Source: Actinopolyspora lacussalsi subsp. righensis
GTDB lineage: Bacteria; Actinomycetota; Actinomycetes; Mycobacteriales; Pseudonocardiaceae
DNA length: 64,000 nucleotides
NCBI RefSeq assembly: GCF_900116555.1
Contig: NZ_FPAT01000015.1
Span: forward strand, 1-64,000
Reading direction: 5' to 3'
Shown here in pieces: positions 47,709 to 58,451 of the stretch. A model generated the notes under the pieces. That model did not search any database, was not told the origin of the DNA, and saw only the letters and a program-made list of their open reading frames with translations. A program made the position numbers and the translations under genes. Position 1 is the first letter of the stretch. Each line of letters begins with the position of its first letter.

Positions 47709-49973
47709 TCATACCTTAGCGCCGTGCAGGCGCAGCATCTCCGTCTGGTGGTCCCGCACCTGTTGGTCCTGCCGCGGTGATGCTTCCCAATCACCCTTCG
47801 AGTTGAGCACCCAGCAACGCGTCTGCGGGTGAAGTGCCGAATCCAGCAGCGAGTCCAGTTCCGAGGTCAGCCTGGGATCGGTCACCTGCACCTGCGCCTC
47901 GATCCGCCGATCCAGATTCCGGTGCATCATGTCGGCACTTCCGATCCAGTGCTCGTCCGCGCCCTGGAAATGAAACACCCTGGAATGTTCCAGGAACCTG
48001 CCGAGAATCGAGCGGACCTCGATGTTCTCGCTCAGTCCGTCGACTCCCGCCTGCAAGGCACAAATACCGCGTACCACGATCCGAACGGGAACTCCGGCGA
48101 GCGATGCCCGGTAGAGGGCATCGATGATCTGTTCGTCGACCAGCGAATTGACCTTCATCCGGATACCTGCCGGTTTTCCCGTTCGCGCCAGTGCTATTTC
48201 ACCCTCGATTCGTTCGACTATCCCGGTTCGGATGCCCTGAGGTGAGACCAGAATCCTGCGATAAGTGTCGTGCCGCGCGTATCCGGTGAGCACGTTGAAC
48301 AGATCGGTCAGATCGGCGCCGATGTCGTCGTCGGCGGTGAGCAGGCCCAGATCCTCATATGTTCGAGCGGTTTTCGGATTGTAGTTGCCGGTTCCCAGGT
48401 GGCAGTAACGCCGCAGCGTCGCCCCCTCCTGACGCACCACGAGTGCCGTTTTGCAGTGGGTTTTCAACCCCACCAGGCCGTAGACCACGTGCACCCCGGA
48501 GCGTTCCAGAGCACGTGCCCACTGGATGTTGGCCTGCTCGTCGAACCGCGCCTTGAGCTCGACCAGCGCCACCACCTGCTTGCCCGCCTCGGCCGCGTCG
48601 ATCAGCGAGTTGACGATCGGCGAGTCACCCGAGGTCCGGTACAACGTCTGTTTGATCGCGAGCACCTGCGGGTCCACGGCCGCCTGCTCTATGAAGCGCT
48701 GCACCGACGTGGAGAACGCGTGGTAGGGATGGTGTAACAGCACGTCGCCCTCGCGTAACGTCGCGAAGATGCTCTTGGACGTGTTGCCCTCCGCGAAGGC
48801 CGGATGAGTGGCGGGTACGACCGGCGACCCCTTCAGGTCCGGGCGTTGTAGTTTGCCCAGCTGGAACATGCAGGACAGATCCAGCAGGCCACGCACCTCC
48901 ACGACGTCGTGCGGGTCCACGTCCAGCTCGCGCAACAGCAGGTCGAGCATTGTCCGGCTCATCGTGTCGGCTATTTCCAGCCGTACGGGCGGGCCGAACC
49001 GCCTGCGGGCCAGCTCACGCTCCATTGCCTGCAGCAGGTCCTCGTCGCGGTCCTCCTCGACCTCCAGGTCCGCGTTGCGGGTCACGCGAAAAATGTGGTG
49101 CTCGGTGACCTCCATGCCGGGGAAGAGTTTGTCCAGATGCGCGGCTATGAGCTCTTCGAGCGGGATGAACGTGCTCTGCAGCTGGTCCCGCTCGTCCTCC
49201 ACCCGGATCAACCGCGCCACGTTGTCGGGCACCTTGACCCTGGCGAACCGCTTGATCCCCGCCTCGGTGTCGGTGACCATCACCGCGAGGTTCAGCGACA
49301 GCCCGGAGATGTAGGGGAACGGGTGCGCCGGGTCGACGGCGAGCGGAGTCAGGACCGGGAAGACGTGGTCCTCGAAGTAGCGAGTCAGGTTCTCCCGGTC
49401 CCGCTTCTCGAGCCGCGCCCAGCTCAGGATGCGGATGCCGTTGGCCTCCAGCTCCGGCAGCAGCTCGTCGAGGAAGACGCGGTCGAGCCGTTCCACCAGG
49501 TCCTGGTTCCGTGCCGAGATACGGGTCAGCTGTTCGTGCGGCGATAGGCCGTCGGCGCTGCGTACCGAGAGCCCCGTTTCCTCGCGCCGTTTCAGCCCCG
49601 CCACGCGCACCATGTAGAACTCGTCCAGGTTCGAGGCGAAGATGCCCAGGAACTTCACCCGTTCCAGCGGCGGTTGGGACCGGTCCTCGGCCACGGCCAG
49701 TACCCGAGCGTTGAAATCCAACCAGGACAGCTCGCGATTGAGGTACCGGTTCTCCGGCAGGTCCGTGCTGGCCACGGCCCTGGTGACGGCGGGAGGAGCA
49801 GCCGGTACGCGCGCGCCGTCCGATTCGCCGCCACGCGTGGCCGTTTCGTCCGGCGCCGTTTCGGCCTCGGGCGTGATGGCTTCGGGCGCGTTCCGAGCCA
49901 CCTTCTCGGGAGCCGTCTCGTGGCTGTTCCCTCGCATCGATTCGGAAAGCCGATCGTCGCCGTCCGTACTCAC
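47709..49973 (-). CDS. ppk1: Polyphosphate kinase 1
   Basis: Ppk1 makes inorganic polyphosphate from ATP. The protein of about 754 residues has the N-terminal domain ([15 protein letters not shown]), the head domain, and catalytic C-terminal domains with the autophosphorylated His in [12 protein letters not shown] and a second conserved His-containing [15 protein letters not shown] low-complexity acidic extension of about 70 residues precedes the domain. Start: a GTG at 49973 has a -10-like GACAAT ending 6 nt upstream (leaderless); an ATG at 49991 would add six residues. Operon with mutT1. Confidence 0.95.
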   Translation of the reverse strand: MSTDGDDRLSESMRGNSHETAPEKVARNAPEAITPEAETAPDETATRGGESDGARVPAAPPAVTRAVASTDLPENRYLNRELSWLDFNARVLAVAEDRSQPPLERVKFLGIFASNLDEFYMVRVAGLKRREETGLSVRSADGLSPHEQLTRISARNQDLVERLDRVFLDELLPELEANGIRILSWARLEKRDRENLTRYFEDHVFPVLTPLAVDPAHPFPYISGLSLNLAVMVTDTEAGIKRFARVKVPDNVARLIRVEDERDQLQSTFIPLEELIAAHLDKLFPGMEVTEHHIFRVTRNADLEVEEDRDEDLLQAMERELARRRFGPPVRLEIADTMSRTMLDLLLRELDVDPHDVVEVRGLLDLSCMFQLGKLQRPDLKGSPVVPATHPAFAEGNTSKSIFATLREGDVLLHHPYHAFSTSVQRFIEQAAVDPQVLAIKQTLYRTSGDSPIVNSLIDAAEAGKQVVALVELKARFDEQANIQWARALERSGVHVVYGLVGLKTHCKTALVVRQEGATLRRYCHLGTGNYNPKTARTYEDLGLLTADDDIGADLTDLFNVLTGYARHDTYRRILVSPQGIRTGIVERIEGEIALARTGKPAGIRMKVNSLVDEQIIDALYRASLAGVPVRIVVRGICALQAGVDGLSENIEVRSILGRFLEHSRVFHFQGADEHWIGSADMMHRNLDRRIEAQVQVTDPRLTSELDSLLDSALHPQTRCWVLNSKGDWEASPRQDQQVRDHQTEMLRLHGAKV

Positions 49974-50087
49974 ACCACTATTGTCACGCATGAGGTGGGG
50001 GATACGCTCATCCGATCGGATGGTGACGGAGGTTACACAAGCCGGCCGGGGTGTGGGCTCACCCGAACGGCAGTGGTTTCGGTGGTG

Positions 50088-50759
50088 CTACATCATTCCC
50101 GAACAGCCGATTTCGGAACGACTTGGTCTCGATTCGTTTCCTCGCGGCAGTTTCCGGGTGTGGGAGCCGAGCCCCAGCTCCTCCGCCGCACGCAGGTCGG
50201 TTTCGGTGTCCACGTCGCAGCGCAGTGAGGCCCACGAGCCGAGGAGCGCCTTCGCGCCGCTCTCGTGGTGAGCCGCTGCCGAGTCCGTGCCGAAGCCGGG
50301 ACGTAGCGCTTCGCCGGCGGACGCGAGCAACAGCGTGGTCCCGGTGCCCTGGCGGTCCGCGCAGTAGGAGCGTTCCGAGCCCGCCTCCGCGATCGCACCG
50401 TCCAGCTCGGTGCCGCGCAACGCGGGGAGGTCGGCCTGCAGCGCGCCGATCCGGACCTTCGTGCCCCGCTCGCCGAGGAGGTGATCACCGTGGCGCAGTG
50501 CCGCGTTGAGCCCGGCCCGCGGTGAATCGGGCAGCACCTCGACCCCGAGCTCCCGGAACCGGTGCGTCAGCGCCGGGTCCGAGGTGACCACGAGCACTTC
50601 CCGTACTCGTTCGGCCGTTGCCGCCGCCAGGACGGTGTCCATCGCGAGTGCGGTCACGAGCTCGGCGTGCTCCTCGGGAAGGGTTCGCTCGGTACGCAAC
50701 CGGGTCTTGGCCAGGTGCAGTGGTTTGATCGGTACGAGCAGTTGGACTCCCACGGTCAC
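50088..50759 (-). CDS. cofC: 2-phospho-L-lactate / phosphoenolpyruvate guanylyltransferase
   Basis: CofC (FbiD) activates phosphoenolpyruvate or phospholactate with GTP, a step in coenzyme F420 synthesis. The 223-residue protein begins VQLLVPIKPLHLAKTRL, the nucleotide-binding loop of the family, and later shows ALQADLPAL and the GTGTTLLLA and LRCDVDTETDLR segments. GTG 50759 is chosen; the frame is open further back but noncoding. Same position as Rv2983. No other F420 gene is in the window. Confidence 0.92.
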   Translation of the reverse strand: MTVGVQLLVPIKPLHLAKTRLRTERTLPEEHAELVTALAMDTVLAAATAERVREVLVVTSDPALTHRFRELGVEVLPDSPRAGLNAALRHGDHLLGERGTKVRIGALQADLPALRGTELDGAIAEAGSERSYCADRQGTGTTLLLASAGEALRPGFGTDSAAAHHESGAKALLGSWASLRCDVDTETDLRAAEELGLGSHTRKLPRGNESRPSRSEIGCSGMM

Positions 50760-50861
50760 CCCGCCATTCTGCGCCTCGCGGGGAGGGATCCAGCGACCGG
50801 TCAATCGGCGGTGCCCACCCCAACGGGTATGTTGGCAGCCGCTCAAACGGAAGGAGTTGGC

Positions 50862-51641
50862 GTGGCCGAGCCGAGGAGTTTGCGACGTTCCCGCGGCGCC
50901 ACCAAAGAGCGTGGAAACGGTGTGGTCGGCAGAATCTGGTTGGCGATCGCCATCGTCGTGTTCTATCCGCTCAAGGCTTTGCTGGCGCGGACCAGGCTGA
51001 TCGGGTTGGAGCACGTCCCCGCGCGGGGCGGCGCGCTGTTGGTGCTCAACCACATCTCACATCTCGATCCGATCTACGACGCGGTGTCGGTGCATCGGGC
51101 GGGCAGGCTTCCCCGCTTCCTGGCCAAGCACACACTCTGGAACTATCCGGTGCTGCGCGGTGTGTTGCGTGGCGTCGAGCAGATCCCGGTGTATCGCGGC
51201 AGTGTGAACGCCCAGCAGAGCCTTCGGGACGCGCACCGGGCTCTGGAACAGGGCAAGGTGGTGCTGATCTACCCCGACGGCACCATCACCAAGGATCCCG
51301 AGGGCTGGCCCATGACCCCCAAGGTGGGAGTGGCCAGGCTCGCCCTGGAGCACGACGTCCCGGTGATTCCGGTGGCGAGATGGGGCACCAGGGAAATCCT
51401 CGACGGGTACCACAAACGTTTTCGCCCCTTCCCGCGCAAACGGGTCACGATGCGGTTCGGCGCCCCCGCGGACCTGTCCGAGTACCGCGAGCGGGAAGCC
51501 GACACCAGGGTGTTGCGTGAGGTCACCGAGCTGCTCATGCGTCGGGTGCGCGATCAGCTGGCCGAGATCAGGGAGGAACCCGCACCGTCCTCGTTCTACT
51601 CCGGTTCGAGGCGTGCGGAGCGGAACGACGACCATGTCTGA
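50862..51641 (+). CDS. 1-acylglycerol-3-phosphate acyltransferase
   Basis: A 259-residue PlsC-type acyltransferase that would make phosphatidic acid. Motif I NHISHLD (HX4D), motif II around VEQIPVYRG, motif [12 protein letters not shown] (normally EGTR-like) and motif [10 protein letters not shown] are visible, with one N-terminal membrane helix ([17 protein letters not shown]). GTG 50862 has AAGGAG 5 nt upstream. It overlaps gpsA by 8 bp, linking acyl transfer with supply of glycerol-3-phosphate. Confidence 0.92.
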   Translation: MAEPRSLRRSRGATKERGNGVVGRIWLAIAIVVFYPLKALLARTRLIGLEHVPARGGALLVLNHISHLDPIYDAVSVHRAGRLPRFLAKHTLWNYPVLRGVLRGVEQIPVYRGSVNAQQSLRDAHRALEQGKVVLIYPDGTITKDPEGWPMTPKVGVARLALEHDVPVIPVARWGTREILDGYHKRFRPFPRKRVTMRFGAPADLSEYREREADTRVLREVTELLMRRVRDQLAEIREEPAPSSFYSGSRRAERNDDHV

Positions 51642-52671
51642 GACCGCGGTTCCCGGGCCGGAGGGCGGTGCCTTGCGGCGCGTGGCAGTGCTGGGGGCCG
51701 GTTCCTGGGGAACCGCGTTCGCCAAGGTGCTCGCCGACGCGGGCACCGAGGTGCGGTTGTGGGCCCGCAGGAGCCACGTGGCCGAGGCGATCGAGCGTGA
51801 CCGCGTCAACACCGAGTACCTCCCGCGCACCCCGCTTCCCGACGGGCTGCGTGCCACCGACGACGCCGCGGTGGCGCTGCACGGGGCCGACGCGGTGGTG
51901 CTCGCGGTTCCGAGTCAGACCCTGCGGGAGAACCTGACCGGATGGCAACCCCTCCTCCCGGCGGGGGCCACGCTGGTCAGTCTGGCCAAGGGGGTCGAGT
52001 TGAGCACCCTGAAACGGATGAGCCAGGTGATAGCCGAGGTGGCCGATGTGCCCGCCGCTCGGGTGGCCGTCGTTTCCGGTCCCAACCTCGCCAAGGAGAT
52101 CGCCGACGAGCAGCCCACCGCCACAGTGGTCGCCTGTCCGGACCACGAGCGCGCCGTCGCGCTGCAGCGCGCCTGTTCGACGGGGTACTTCCGGCCCTAC
52201 ACCAACACCGATATCGTCGGTGTGGAGGTGGCCGGTGCCTGCAAGAACGTGATCGCGCTCGCCTGCGGGGTGGCCTCCGGCCTGGGGTACGGCTCCAACA
52301 CCATGTCCACTCTCATCACCAGGGGCATCGCCGAGACGACCCGGTTGGGAACAGCGCTGGGCGCCGAGCCCATGACCTTCGCCGGGCTGGCCGGAATGGG
52401 TGATCTGGTGGCCACCTGTGTTTCGCCGCTGTCCCGCAACCGCACGTTCGGGGAGCGGCTGGGGCGCGGTGATTCCGTCGCCGAGGCGCAGCGTGCCGCG
52501 CACGGGCAGGTCGCGGAGGGCGTCAAGTCCTGCCGGTCGCTGTGCGAACTCGCTGCCGCCAACGGCGTGGAGATGCCGATAGCCGAAGTGGTCCACCGGG
52601 TGTGCCACGAAGGGTTGGACCCGGTACCCGCCGCGGCCGAGCTGCTGGGACGGGACCGCAAACCGGAATAG
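51634..52671 (+). CDS. gpsA: Glycerol-3-phosphate dehydrogenase (NAD(P)+)
   Basis: GpsA reduces dihydroxyacetone phosphate to glycerol-3-phosphate for phospholipids. The 345-residue protein shows the nucleotide motif [35 protein letters not shown], the catalytic lysine in [15 protein letters not shown], and [13 protein letters not shown]. It overlaps the acyltransferase gene by 8 bp. Same position as gpdA2 (Rv2982c). Confidence 0.96.
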   Translation: MSETAVPGPEGGALRRVAVLGAGSWGTAFAKVLADAGTEVRLWARRSHVAEAIERDRVNTEYLPRTPLPDGLRATDDAAVALHGADAVVLAVPSQTLRENLTGWQPLLPAGATLVSLAKGVELSTLKRMSQVIAEVADVPAARVAVVSGPNLAKEIADEQPTATVVACPDHERAVALQRACSTGYFRPYTNTDIVGVEVAGACKNVIALACGVASGLGYGSNTMSTLITRGIAETTRLGTALGAEPMTFAGLAGMGDLVATCVSPLSRNRTFGERLGRGDSVAEAQRAAHGQVAEGVKSCRSLCELAAANGVEMPIAEVVHRVCHEGLDPVPAAAELLGRDRKPE

Positions 52672-52703
52672 CGATCGAGACGTCGCACAGGAAGGAGAAC
52701 CCG

Positions 52704-53807
52704 TTGTACGGGGACGGGACGCGCTGCGTACACGGTGGAGAGACCGAACCGGCCGCCGGGGAGTCGTTCATGCCCGGTCCGGTGTTCGCGGCCCCGTACC
52801 ACCTGGGTGGCTCCGATCGTCTCGGTGACACCGATTTCTACGGTCGGGGTGGGAATCCCACCTGGCGGGCGCTGGAAACCGCCGTCGGGGATCTCGACGG
52901 CGGAACGTGCCTGCTGCTGCCCTCCGGGATGGCGGCCATCGGCACTCTGCTGCGGGCCGTGCTGCACGCCGGTGACGTGCTGGTGCTGCCCACCGACGGC
53001 TACTACGCCACCAGGGAGTTCGTGCGGAACGAACTCGCCGAGCTGCATCTGCGGGTCAGGGAGGTTCCGACCGCGGGCCCCTTCCCGGACGACGTTTTCG
53101 ACGACGCCCGTCTGGTGTTGCTGGAGACTCCCTCCAATCCCGGTCTCGACGTCTGCGACATCGCGGCACTTGCCGAGCGTGCCCACGCCGCCGGCGCGCT
53201 GCTGGCCGTGGACAACACGACCGCCACGCCGCTGGGCCAGCGACCGCTGGAACTCGGCGCCGACGCGGTGGTCGCCAGTGACACGAAGGCCCTGTGCGGG
53301 CACAGCGACCTGTTGCTCGGCCACGTCAGTGTGCGTGACGAGGAGCTCGCGCGACGCCTCGGCCGGGTACGCACCCTCTCCGGTGCGATCCCGGCACCGT
53401 TCGAGACCTGGCTGGCGCACCGCAGCATGGCGACGCTCGACCTGCGTCTCGCCCGGCAGGCCGAGAACGCGGCGGTGCTCGCCGAGGCGTTGTCCGGGCA
53501 CGCGGACGTCACGGGAGTTCGCTGGCCCGGCATGCCGAGCGACCCCGCGCACGAAGTGGCGAGTCGACAGATGCGCCGTTGGGGCGGTGTGCTGCGCTTC
53601 GAACTGCGGGACGCCGAGGCGGTGGAACGGTTCGTCAACCGCAGTCACCTCGTTTCCGGAGCGACCAGTTTCGGTGGGGTGCACAGCACCGTGGACCGGC
53701 GTGCCCAGTGGGGCGATCCCGTTCCGGAGGGTTTCGTGCGGTTCTCGGCCGGTTGTGAGGATCCCGCCGATCTCGTGGCCGACGTCCTCGCCGCGCTGCG
53801 GCGGTAG
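52704..53807 (+). CDS. Cystathionine gamma-lyase (PLP, Cys/Met metabolism family)
   Basis: A 367-residue PLP enzyme of the trans-sulfuration family, likely cleaving cystathionine to cysteine. The N-terminal GTRCVHGGETEPAAGESFMPGP and YGRGGNPTW, TCLLLPSGMAAI, ETPSNPGLDVCDI and the PLP lysine in ASDTKALCGHSDLLLGHV are visible. The TTG at 52704 has a strong GGAAGGAG site. A cysteine dioxygenase gene follows, so the pair may channel cystathionine sulfur to oxidation. Gamma-lyase versus gamma-synthase is not certain from sequence alone. Confidence 0.88.
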   Translation: MYGDGTRCVHGGETEPAAGESFMPGPVFAAPYHLGGSDRLGDTDFYGRGGNPTWRALETAVGDLDGGTCLLLPSGMAAIGTLLRAVLHAGDVLVLPTDGYYATREFVRNELAELHLRVREVPTAGPFPDDVFDDARLVLLETPSNPGLDVCDIAALAERAHAAGALLAVDNTTATPLGQRPLELGADAVVASDTKALCGHSDLLLGHVSVRDEELARRLGRVRTLSGAIPAPFETWLAHRSMATLDLRLARQAENAAVLAEALSGHADVTGVRWPGMPSDPAHEVASRQMRRWGGVLRFELRDAEAVERFVNRSHLVSGATSFGGVHSTVDRRAQWGDPVPEGFVRFSAGCEDPADLVADVLAALRR

Positions 53808-54133
53808 TGGCGCCCTGTTCCGGTTCGCGCGGCGAGAGCTCTCGCCGCGACGTGAGTCGGTGTCGCACGACAGTGTGAGATCTTGCGAGCCCCCCGGGGA
53901 TTTCCTTGCCGTAACGTCTCGTTCCTGGTTGACTGGTCGTCGTGTTTTTGCGCGCTACGAAGGCGAACCCGACGGCGGTCCGGCGTCCGGCCGGTCAGTA
54001 CCGCCATGTCGAGCTGCGCCTGGTAGCGAGCGCGCTGTGTCCTTCTCGGTGAGTTGCCCCGTGATCACGGATCGTTGATCCGCCGATCCCGCTTTCCGCT
54101 CTTCTCCCGTACTATCGCGAAGGACCCTCCGCT
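53808..54133. other. Intergenic region before cysteine dioxygenase
   Basis: About 325 bp, no gene seen. A TTGACT at about 53930 is a possible -35 box but no good -10 box follows at 17 bp. The region before 54134 contains AAGGA as a ribosome site. Confidence 0.4.
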
Positions 54134-54580
54134 GTGTTCGCTGTTCCACCGAATACTGTTCTCCACGCGCCCGAACGCACCCGGCCGCATCCGGCTCTGA
54201 TAGCCCGCGATGTCGCGACCGATCGCCGCGGTTGGGCACACCTGGTGCGTTACGACCGGGAACAACGTTGGTCCGCGCTGCTGCGGCGCACCGACGACCA
54301 CGAGGTCTGGATCCTGAGCTGGTTGCCCGGCCAGCACACCGAGCTGCACGATCACGGAGGTGCCGACGGTGCCTTCACCGTGGTCTCCGGTGTGCTGACC
54401 GAACGCGCCGTGCGCTCCGACTCCGGGCACCACCAGGCCGAGGCGCTGCACACGCTCGTCGCGGGCCAGTCCCGGGTCTTCGGTCCCAACTACGCCCACC
54501 AGGTGCACAACGAGGGGCCGGACCCCGCGATCAGCATTCACGTGTACCGACCCGGCAGGGCGCTCAACCCGACCGGTTGA
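54134..54580 (+). CDS. Cysteine dioxygenase family protein
   Basis: A 148-residue cupin of the cysteine dioxygenase type I family, oxidising cysteine to cysteine sulfinate with Fe(II). The three-His site is visible: two His in ELHDHGGADGAF and a third in NYAHQVHNEG. The GTG at 54134 follows AAGGACC. It lies downstream of the cystathionine lyase gene with its own upstream region. Another thiol as substrate is possible. Confidence 0.88.
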   Translation: MFAVPPNTVLHAPERTRPHPALIARDVATDRRGWAHLVRYDREQRWSALLRRTDDHEVWILSWLPGQHTELHDHGGADGAFTVVSGVLTERAVRSDSGHHQAEALHTLVAGQSRVFGPNYAHQVHNEGPDPAISIHVYRPGRALNPTG

Positions 54581-55063
54581 TCAGGACTCCGCGTTCGCGG
54601 TCGAGAGCTTTCGGACGAAGTGCGTGGAAGGGGCGGTGAATCCGCTGCTCGCGTACAACCGATGCGCGGTGTGACGCCCGTTTCCCGAATCGAGGTGGAT
54701 CTCGCCCACCCCCGACGCCGCCGCCTCACGCGCGATCCAGCGCAGCAGTTCGCCCGCGTACCCGTTTCCCCTGGCTCGCGGCAGCGTGCACAGATCGTCG
54801 ATGTACAGGTAGCTGCCCCAGGCCAGGCATTCACCGGAGCGGAATCCCGCCGCTGCCACCGCCCGATGTTGCGAGTCGAGAGCCGCGATCAGTCGGTACC
54901 CGTGCTGCCGCTGCCTGCCCACCGCGGCCAGGAAGTCGGCCATCGTGCTCAACCGAGGGCGTAGTTCCCGGAGTACCGGGTACGCCGTGCTCGTCTCCGC
55001 CTGGTCGAGTTCTCTGATCAGCAACGCAGCACCTTTCCCGCAGCAGTGCCCTGTGGGCCGCAT
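54581..55063 (-). CDS. GNAT-family acetyltransferase
   Basis: A 160-residue GNAT protein with the acetyl-CoA loop LPRARGNGYAGELLRW and the C-terminal AHRLYASSGF. The stop codon abuts the stop of the convergent cysteine dioxygenase gene without a gap. Start at 55063 or an internal TTG at 55024. It is divergent from a MocR-type regulator with only 57 bp between, so it may be that regulator's target. Substrate unknown. Confidence 0.85.
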   Translation of the reverse strand: MRPTGHCCGKGAALLIRELDQAETSTAYPVLRELRPRLSTMADFLAAVGRQRQHGYRLIAALDSQHRAVAAAGFRSGECLAWGSYLYIDDLCTLPRARGNGYAGELLRWIAREAAASGVGEIHLDSGNGRHTAHRLYASSGFTAPSTHFVRKLSTANAES

Positions 55064-55120
55064 CCGCAGCTTCTCCCGAGCGGTGGCATCATTGAAGGGC
55101 CAATCGAGGAGTGTTCGAAA

Positions 55121-56533
55121 ATGCCACCCAGGGTTTCCGCGTCCGGAGCGCCACCGCTGGAACTGGCAGTGGAGCTGGACCGCACCAGCGCCCGGCCGTT
55201 GGCGGTTCAGTTGGCCGAGGGACTGCGTGGCGCCGCGACGAGGGGTCAGCTACGACGTGGTGATCGGCTGCCGTCCACCCGCGCACTCGCCCGGCACCTC
55301 GACGTCAGCCGTACGGTCACGGCGGCCGCTTACGAACAGCTCCACGCCGAGGGCTGGATCGCGGGCAGGCACGGTTCCGGCACCTACGTCACCGCCGCTC
55401 CGCCGGGAGTCGACGGGGTGGCGCAGGCCGGAACGGTCGTCGAGAGCGACGCGGACGCGACGCGGGGAGTGCTGCTGGCACCGGGAGCGCCGTGGTCACA
55501 GGGGATAGACCGAGCGGCTTGGCGGCGCGCCTGGCGTGCGGCCGGGGACAAGGCACCGTCCACCATGCCCTATCGGGCCGGCGTGCCGGAGTACCGCGCG
55601 GTCATCGTGGAGCACCTGTTGCGCCACCGCGGCCTGGTGGTCGAAGGTCCGGCCGAGAACTCGGTACTGGCAACGGCCGGAACCACCGCCGCGCTCGCCG
55701 AACTGGCCGCCGCCGTGCTGCCGTCCGGTGCGACCGTGGCGATGGAGGAACCCGGATATCAGCGAGCGGTGGGTGCGCTGCGCGCCGGCGGCATCGAGGT
55801 GTTTCCCGTTCCCGTGGACCACTCCGGTCTGCTGGTCGAGCGGATTCCCGAGCACGTCGACGCCGTCTACTGCTCACCCGCGCACCAGTATCCGCTGGGC
55901 GGCAGAATGCCCGCCCAGCGGCGAACCGCGCTGATCGAACGGGCACGCACGGCGAACTGGTTGATCGTCGAGGACGACTACGACGGCGAGTTGCGCTACG
56001 ACGTGGCTCCGCTGCCCGTGCTGGCGGCCCTGGCGCCGGACGTGGTCGTGCATCTGGGGACCACCAGCAAGATCCTCACTCCCACGCTCGGTGTCGGCTG
56101 GTTGTTGGCTCCCGAGTGGGTGACCACCGCGGTGCTGGAGTATCGCGAACGCACCGGTACCCGTCCCGCACCGGCGGGGCAGTGGTTGCTCACCGAGTTC
56201 GCCGCGAACGGGGATCTGGGCAGGCATCTGCGGCGGTTGCGCCGCGAGCTCTCCGGACGCAGGGAGCTGGTCGTCGACGCCTTCGAAGGGGCGGGTGTCG
56301 AACTGTTCGGTGATCGTGCCGGGGCACACGTCGTGGTTCCGCTGTCGGACGGTGACACCGAACGTCGCATCATGGCCTCCCTCCGCCGGCGGGGAGTGCT
56401 CGTCGACGGTCTGCGCAGGCACCATCAGGCCGAGCAGCAGTGGTACGGACTGGCCCTCGGCTACGCCGTGTGCGGCGGACGGGAACTGCGTGAGACCTTG
56501 CCGATCCTGGTCTCGGAGATCGTCGGCGGTTGA
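55121..56533 (+). CDS. MocR/PdxR-type regulator (GntR HTH fused to aminotransferase)
   Basis: A 470-residue fusion. Residues 20-90 are a GntR winged helix ([27 protein letters not shown]...[14 protein letters not shown]). Residues 115-465 are a type I aminotransferase-like domain that binds PLP; the lysine lies in [11 protein letters not shown]. Such regulators control vitamin B6, GABA, taurine or amino acid genes. The ATG at 55121 has GAGGAG upstream. The divergent GNAT gene and the nearby sulfur genes are candidate targets; no pdxST is seen here. Confidence 0.9.
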   Translation: MPPRVSASGAPPLELAVELDRTSARPLAVQLAEGLRGAATRGQLRRGDRLPSTRALARHLDVSRTVTAAAYEQLHAEGWIAGRHGSGTYVTAAPPGVDGVAQAGTVVESDADATRGVLLAPGAPWSQGIDRAAWRRAWRAAGDKAPSTMPYRAGVPEYRAVIVEHLLRHRGLVVEGPAENSVLATAGTTAALAELAAAVLPSGATVAMEEPGYQRAVGALRAGGIEVFPVPVDHSGLLVERIPEHVDAVYCSPAHQYPLGGRMPAQRRTALIERARTANWLIVEDDYDGELRYDVAPLPVLAALAPDVVVHLGTTSKILTPTLGVGWLLAPEWVTTAVLEYRERTGTRPAPAGQWLLTEFAANGDLGRHLRRLRRELSGRRELVVDAFEGAGVELFGDRAGAHVVVPLSDGDTERRIMASLRRRGVLVDGLRRHHQAEQQWYGLALGYAVCGGRELRETLPILVSEIVGG

Positions 56534-56580
56534 TCCGCCGCTTACGGTGTGGCCCCCGTACGCGAGGTATGGTGCTGCGT

Positions 56581-57672
56581 ATGGCTGAACGCAAGATCCG
56601 GGTGGCGGTTGTTTTCGGCGGACGCAGTACCGAGCACGGTATTTCCTGCCTGTCCGCGGGCAGTGTGCTGGCTCATCTGGATCGGCGGCGTTTCGAGGTC
56701 GTTCCCGTGGGAATCACCCGCGCCGGCTCCTGGGTGCTCGGCCCGGACGACGAGGAGCAGCTACGACTCAAGGACCGGGTCGAACCGGAGATCGTCGACG
56801 GCGAGGCGTTGACCCTGCCCGCGGATCCCAGCAGCCGCCAGCTGGTCTCGCTGGAGTCGGACACTGTGGGGCAGGCGCTGTCCGGCGTGGATGTGGTGCT
56901 GCCGATGCTGCACGGTGCTTTCGGTGAGGACGGCACCATCCAGGGGCTGCTGGAGATGGCCGGCATTCCGTACGCCGGGCCGGGCGTGCTCGCCAGTGCG
57001 GCAGCCATGGACAAGGAGTTCGCCAAGAAGCTCCTCGCCGCCGAGGGGCTGGAGGTCGGCACCTACGAGGTACTGCGTCGCGACGAGACCACATTGGACG
57101 AAGCTCGCAGGAGCAGGCTGGGCCTGCCCGTGTTCGTCAAACCGGCCCGTGCCGGGTCCTCGGTGGGGATCACCAAGGTCACCGATCACGCCGAGCTCGA
57201 CGCCGCCATCGCCGAGGCGCGACGTGTCGATCCCAAGGTGATCGTCGAGTCCGCGCTGTCCGGACGCGAGATCGAGTGCGGTGTTCTGGAGTTCCCGGAC
57301 GGAGAGGTGACCGCTTCGGCGCCCGCCGAACTGCGCGTCGACAGTGATTCCGGCTGGTACGACTACGATTCGAAGTATCTCGACGACGACACCGAGTTCG
57401 ACGTGCCGGCCAAACTTTCCGACGAGGAGACGGAACGGTTGCGCGCGGCCGCGGTCGGCGCTTTCCGCGCCCTGGACTGCCAGGGCCTGGCCCGGGTCGA
57501 CTTCTTCCTGACCGAGGAAGGTCGGCCGGTGGTCAACGAGGTGAACACCATGCCGGGATTCACCCCGATCTCGCTGTACCCGCGCATGTGGGCGCACGCG
57601 GGTGTCGACTATTCGAGCCTGCTGAGCATCCTGCTGGACACCGCTGTGGCCCGCGGCACCGGTCTGCGGTGA
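56581..57672 (+). CDS. ddl: D-alanine--D-alanine ligase
   Basis: Ddl makes the D-Ala-D-Ala end of peptidoglycan precursors with ATP. The 363-residue ATP-grasp protein has [50 protein letters not shown] and the C-terminal [23 protein letters not shown] box (56568-56573) ends 7 nt before the ATG at 56581, suggesting a leaderless transcript; an ATG at 56569 overlaps that box. A repeated element follows 16 nt after the stop. Same position as ddlA (Rv2981c). Confidence 0.96.
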   Translation: MAERKIRVAVVFGGRSTEHGISCLSAGSVLAHLDRRRFEVVPVGITRAGSWVLGPDDEEQLRLKDRVEPEIVDGEALTLPADPSSRQLVSLESDTVGQALSGVDVVLPMLHGAFGEDGTIQGLLEMAGIPYAGPGVLASAAAMDKEFAKKLLAAEGLEVGTYEVLRRDETTLDEARRSRLGLPVFVKPARAGSSVGITKVTDHAELDAAIAEARRVDPKVIVESALSGREIECGVLEFPDGEVTASAPAELRVDSDSGWYDYDSKYLDDDTEFDVPAKLSDEETERLRAAAVGAFRALDCQGLARVDFFLTEEGRPVVNEVNTMPGFTPISLYPRMWAHAGVDYSSLLSILLDTAVARGTGLR

Positions 57673-57687
57673 CCCGCCTGACTACCT

Positions 57688-57775
57688 ACCCGATGTCGGA
57701 CCTTCCGGAGCGAGAGCCCGCGGGAGGTTCCGCCAAGCGAGCGACTCGACAACCCGATCGGAAAACCTCGATGAG
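57688..57775 (+). repeat. Dispersed repeat, copy B (after ddl)
   Basis: About 88 bp, homologous to copy A at 30627-30713, again starting just after a stop codon. It ends 8 bp before the stop of the convergent DUF3515 gene. Shared features are described under copy A. Confidence 0.7.
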
Positions 57776-57782
57776 ACGGGAA

Positions 57783-58376
57783 TCAGTCGAACACGTCCCG
57801 CTTGGGCAGGTGTTCGTCGAGGATCCGTGACACGTCCTGGATCGGGCCGATACCGGTGTCGTTCGATCCGGTGACCGCGACGTAGATCGGCCGGTCGACC
57901 GCCAGCCAGGTGGTGGTTTCACCGCTGCTGATCGGCAGCCAGCTCACTCCGGAGATCACCACCAGCTTCGAGGTGGGTTTCAGCTCGGCCGGGGCGGTCA
58001 GCCCGCACCGTAGACTGATCGGGTCGTGCTCGGCGTCACCCCATGCCACCGTGCCCGCCGGTTTCGGGGTCGCCAGTTCACGCCGGGGCACTCCGGAACC
58101 GTCGACACGCAGCTTGTCGGGCAGCGCGTCCAGCACCGTCGCGCAGTCCGCCGAGTTCGCCTCCGGAGCCTTCACCGGGGGCAACGCCAATGGTCCGCTG
58201 CGGTCGGCCGTCGTATTCGCGGCGGCTCCCTCGTCGGGCCGGGCGTGCTGTCCGGTCCCGCCGCTCAGGACTCCCAACGTGGCAACGCCCGCCGCCAGCA
58301 GTACACCGAGCGACAACGCGATGATCAGTACGACCCGGGGTGGCCCGGATCCGGATTGTTCCCGCACGTCACCCAC
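57783..58376 (-). CDS. DUF3515 membrane-anchored protein (Rv2980-like)
   Basis: A 197-residue protein with one N-terminal membrane helix (PRVVLIIALSLGVLLAAGVATLGVL, about 14-38) and an exported domain of the DUF3515 family, containing two Cys (SADCATVLDALP and SLRCGLTAP) that may form a disulfide. Function unknown. Same neighbourhood and orientation as Rv2980, opposite to ddl and thiL. Confidence 0.88.
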   Translation of the reverse strand: MGDVREQSGSGPPRVVLIIALSLGVLLAAGVATLGVLSGGTGQHARPDEGAAANTTADRSGPLALPPVKAPEANSADCATVLDALPDKLRVDGSGVPRRELATPKPAGTVAWGDAEHDPISLRCGLTAPAELKPTSKLVVISGVSWLPISSGETTTWLAVDRPIYVAVTGSNDTGIGPIQDVSRILDEHLPKRDVFD

Positions 58377-58429
58377 TACAGCACGAGCGACGCGGGCGAT
58401 GCGGACCGGTGCCGTTCCCGCCGCGGGGA

Positions 58430-58451
58430 GCGGGAGGCTCCGCCGGGCGAG
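58430..58451 (+). repeat. Possible partial third copy of the dispersed repeat
   Basis: A 22-bp stretch matches the core of copy B (GCGGGAGGTTCCGCC region) with three differences. It lies between the DUF3515 and Lrp-like genes. The flanks do not clearly match, so it may be chance. Confidence 0.3.

Noticed and set aside
50764-51053. N-terminal extension of CofC
   Set aside because: It would run antisense into the acyltransferase gene; family proteins begin with the VQLLVPIKPL segment just after GTG 50759.
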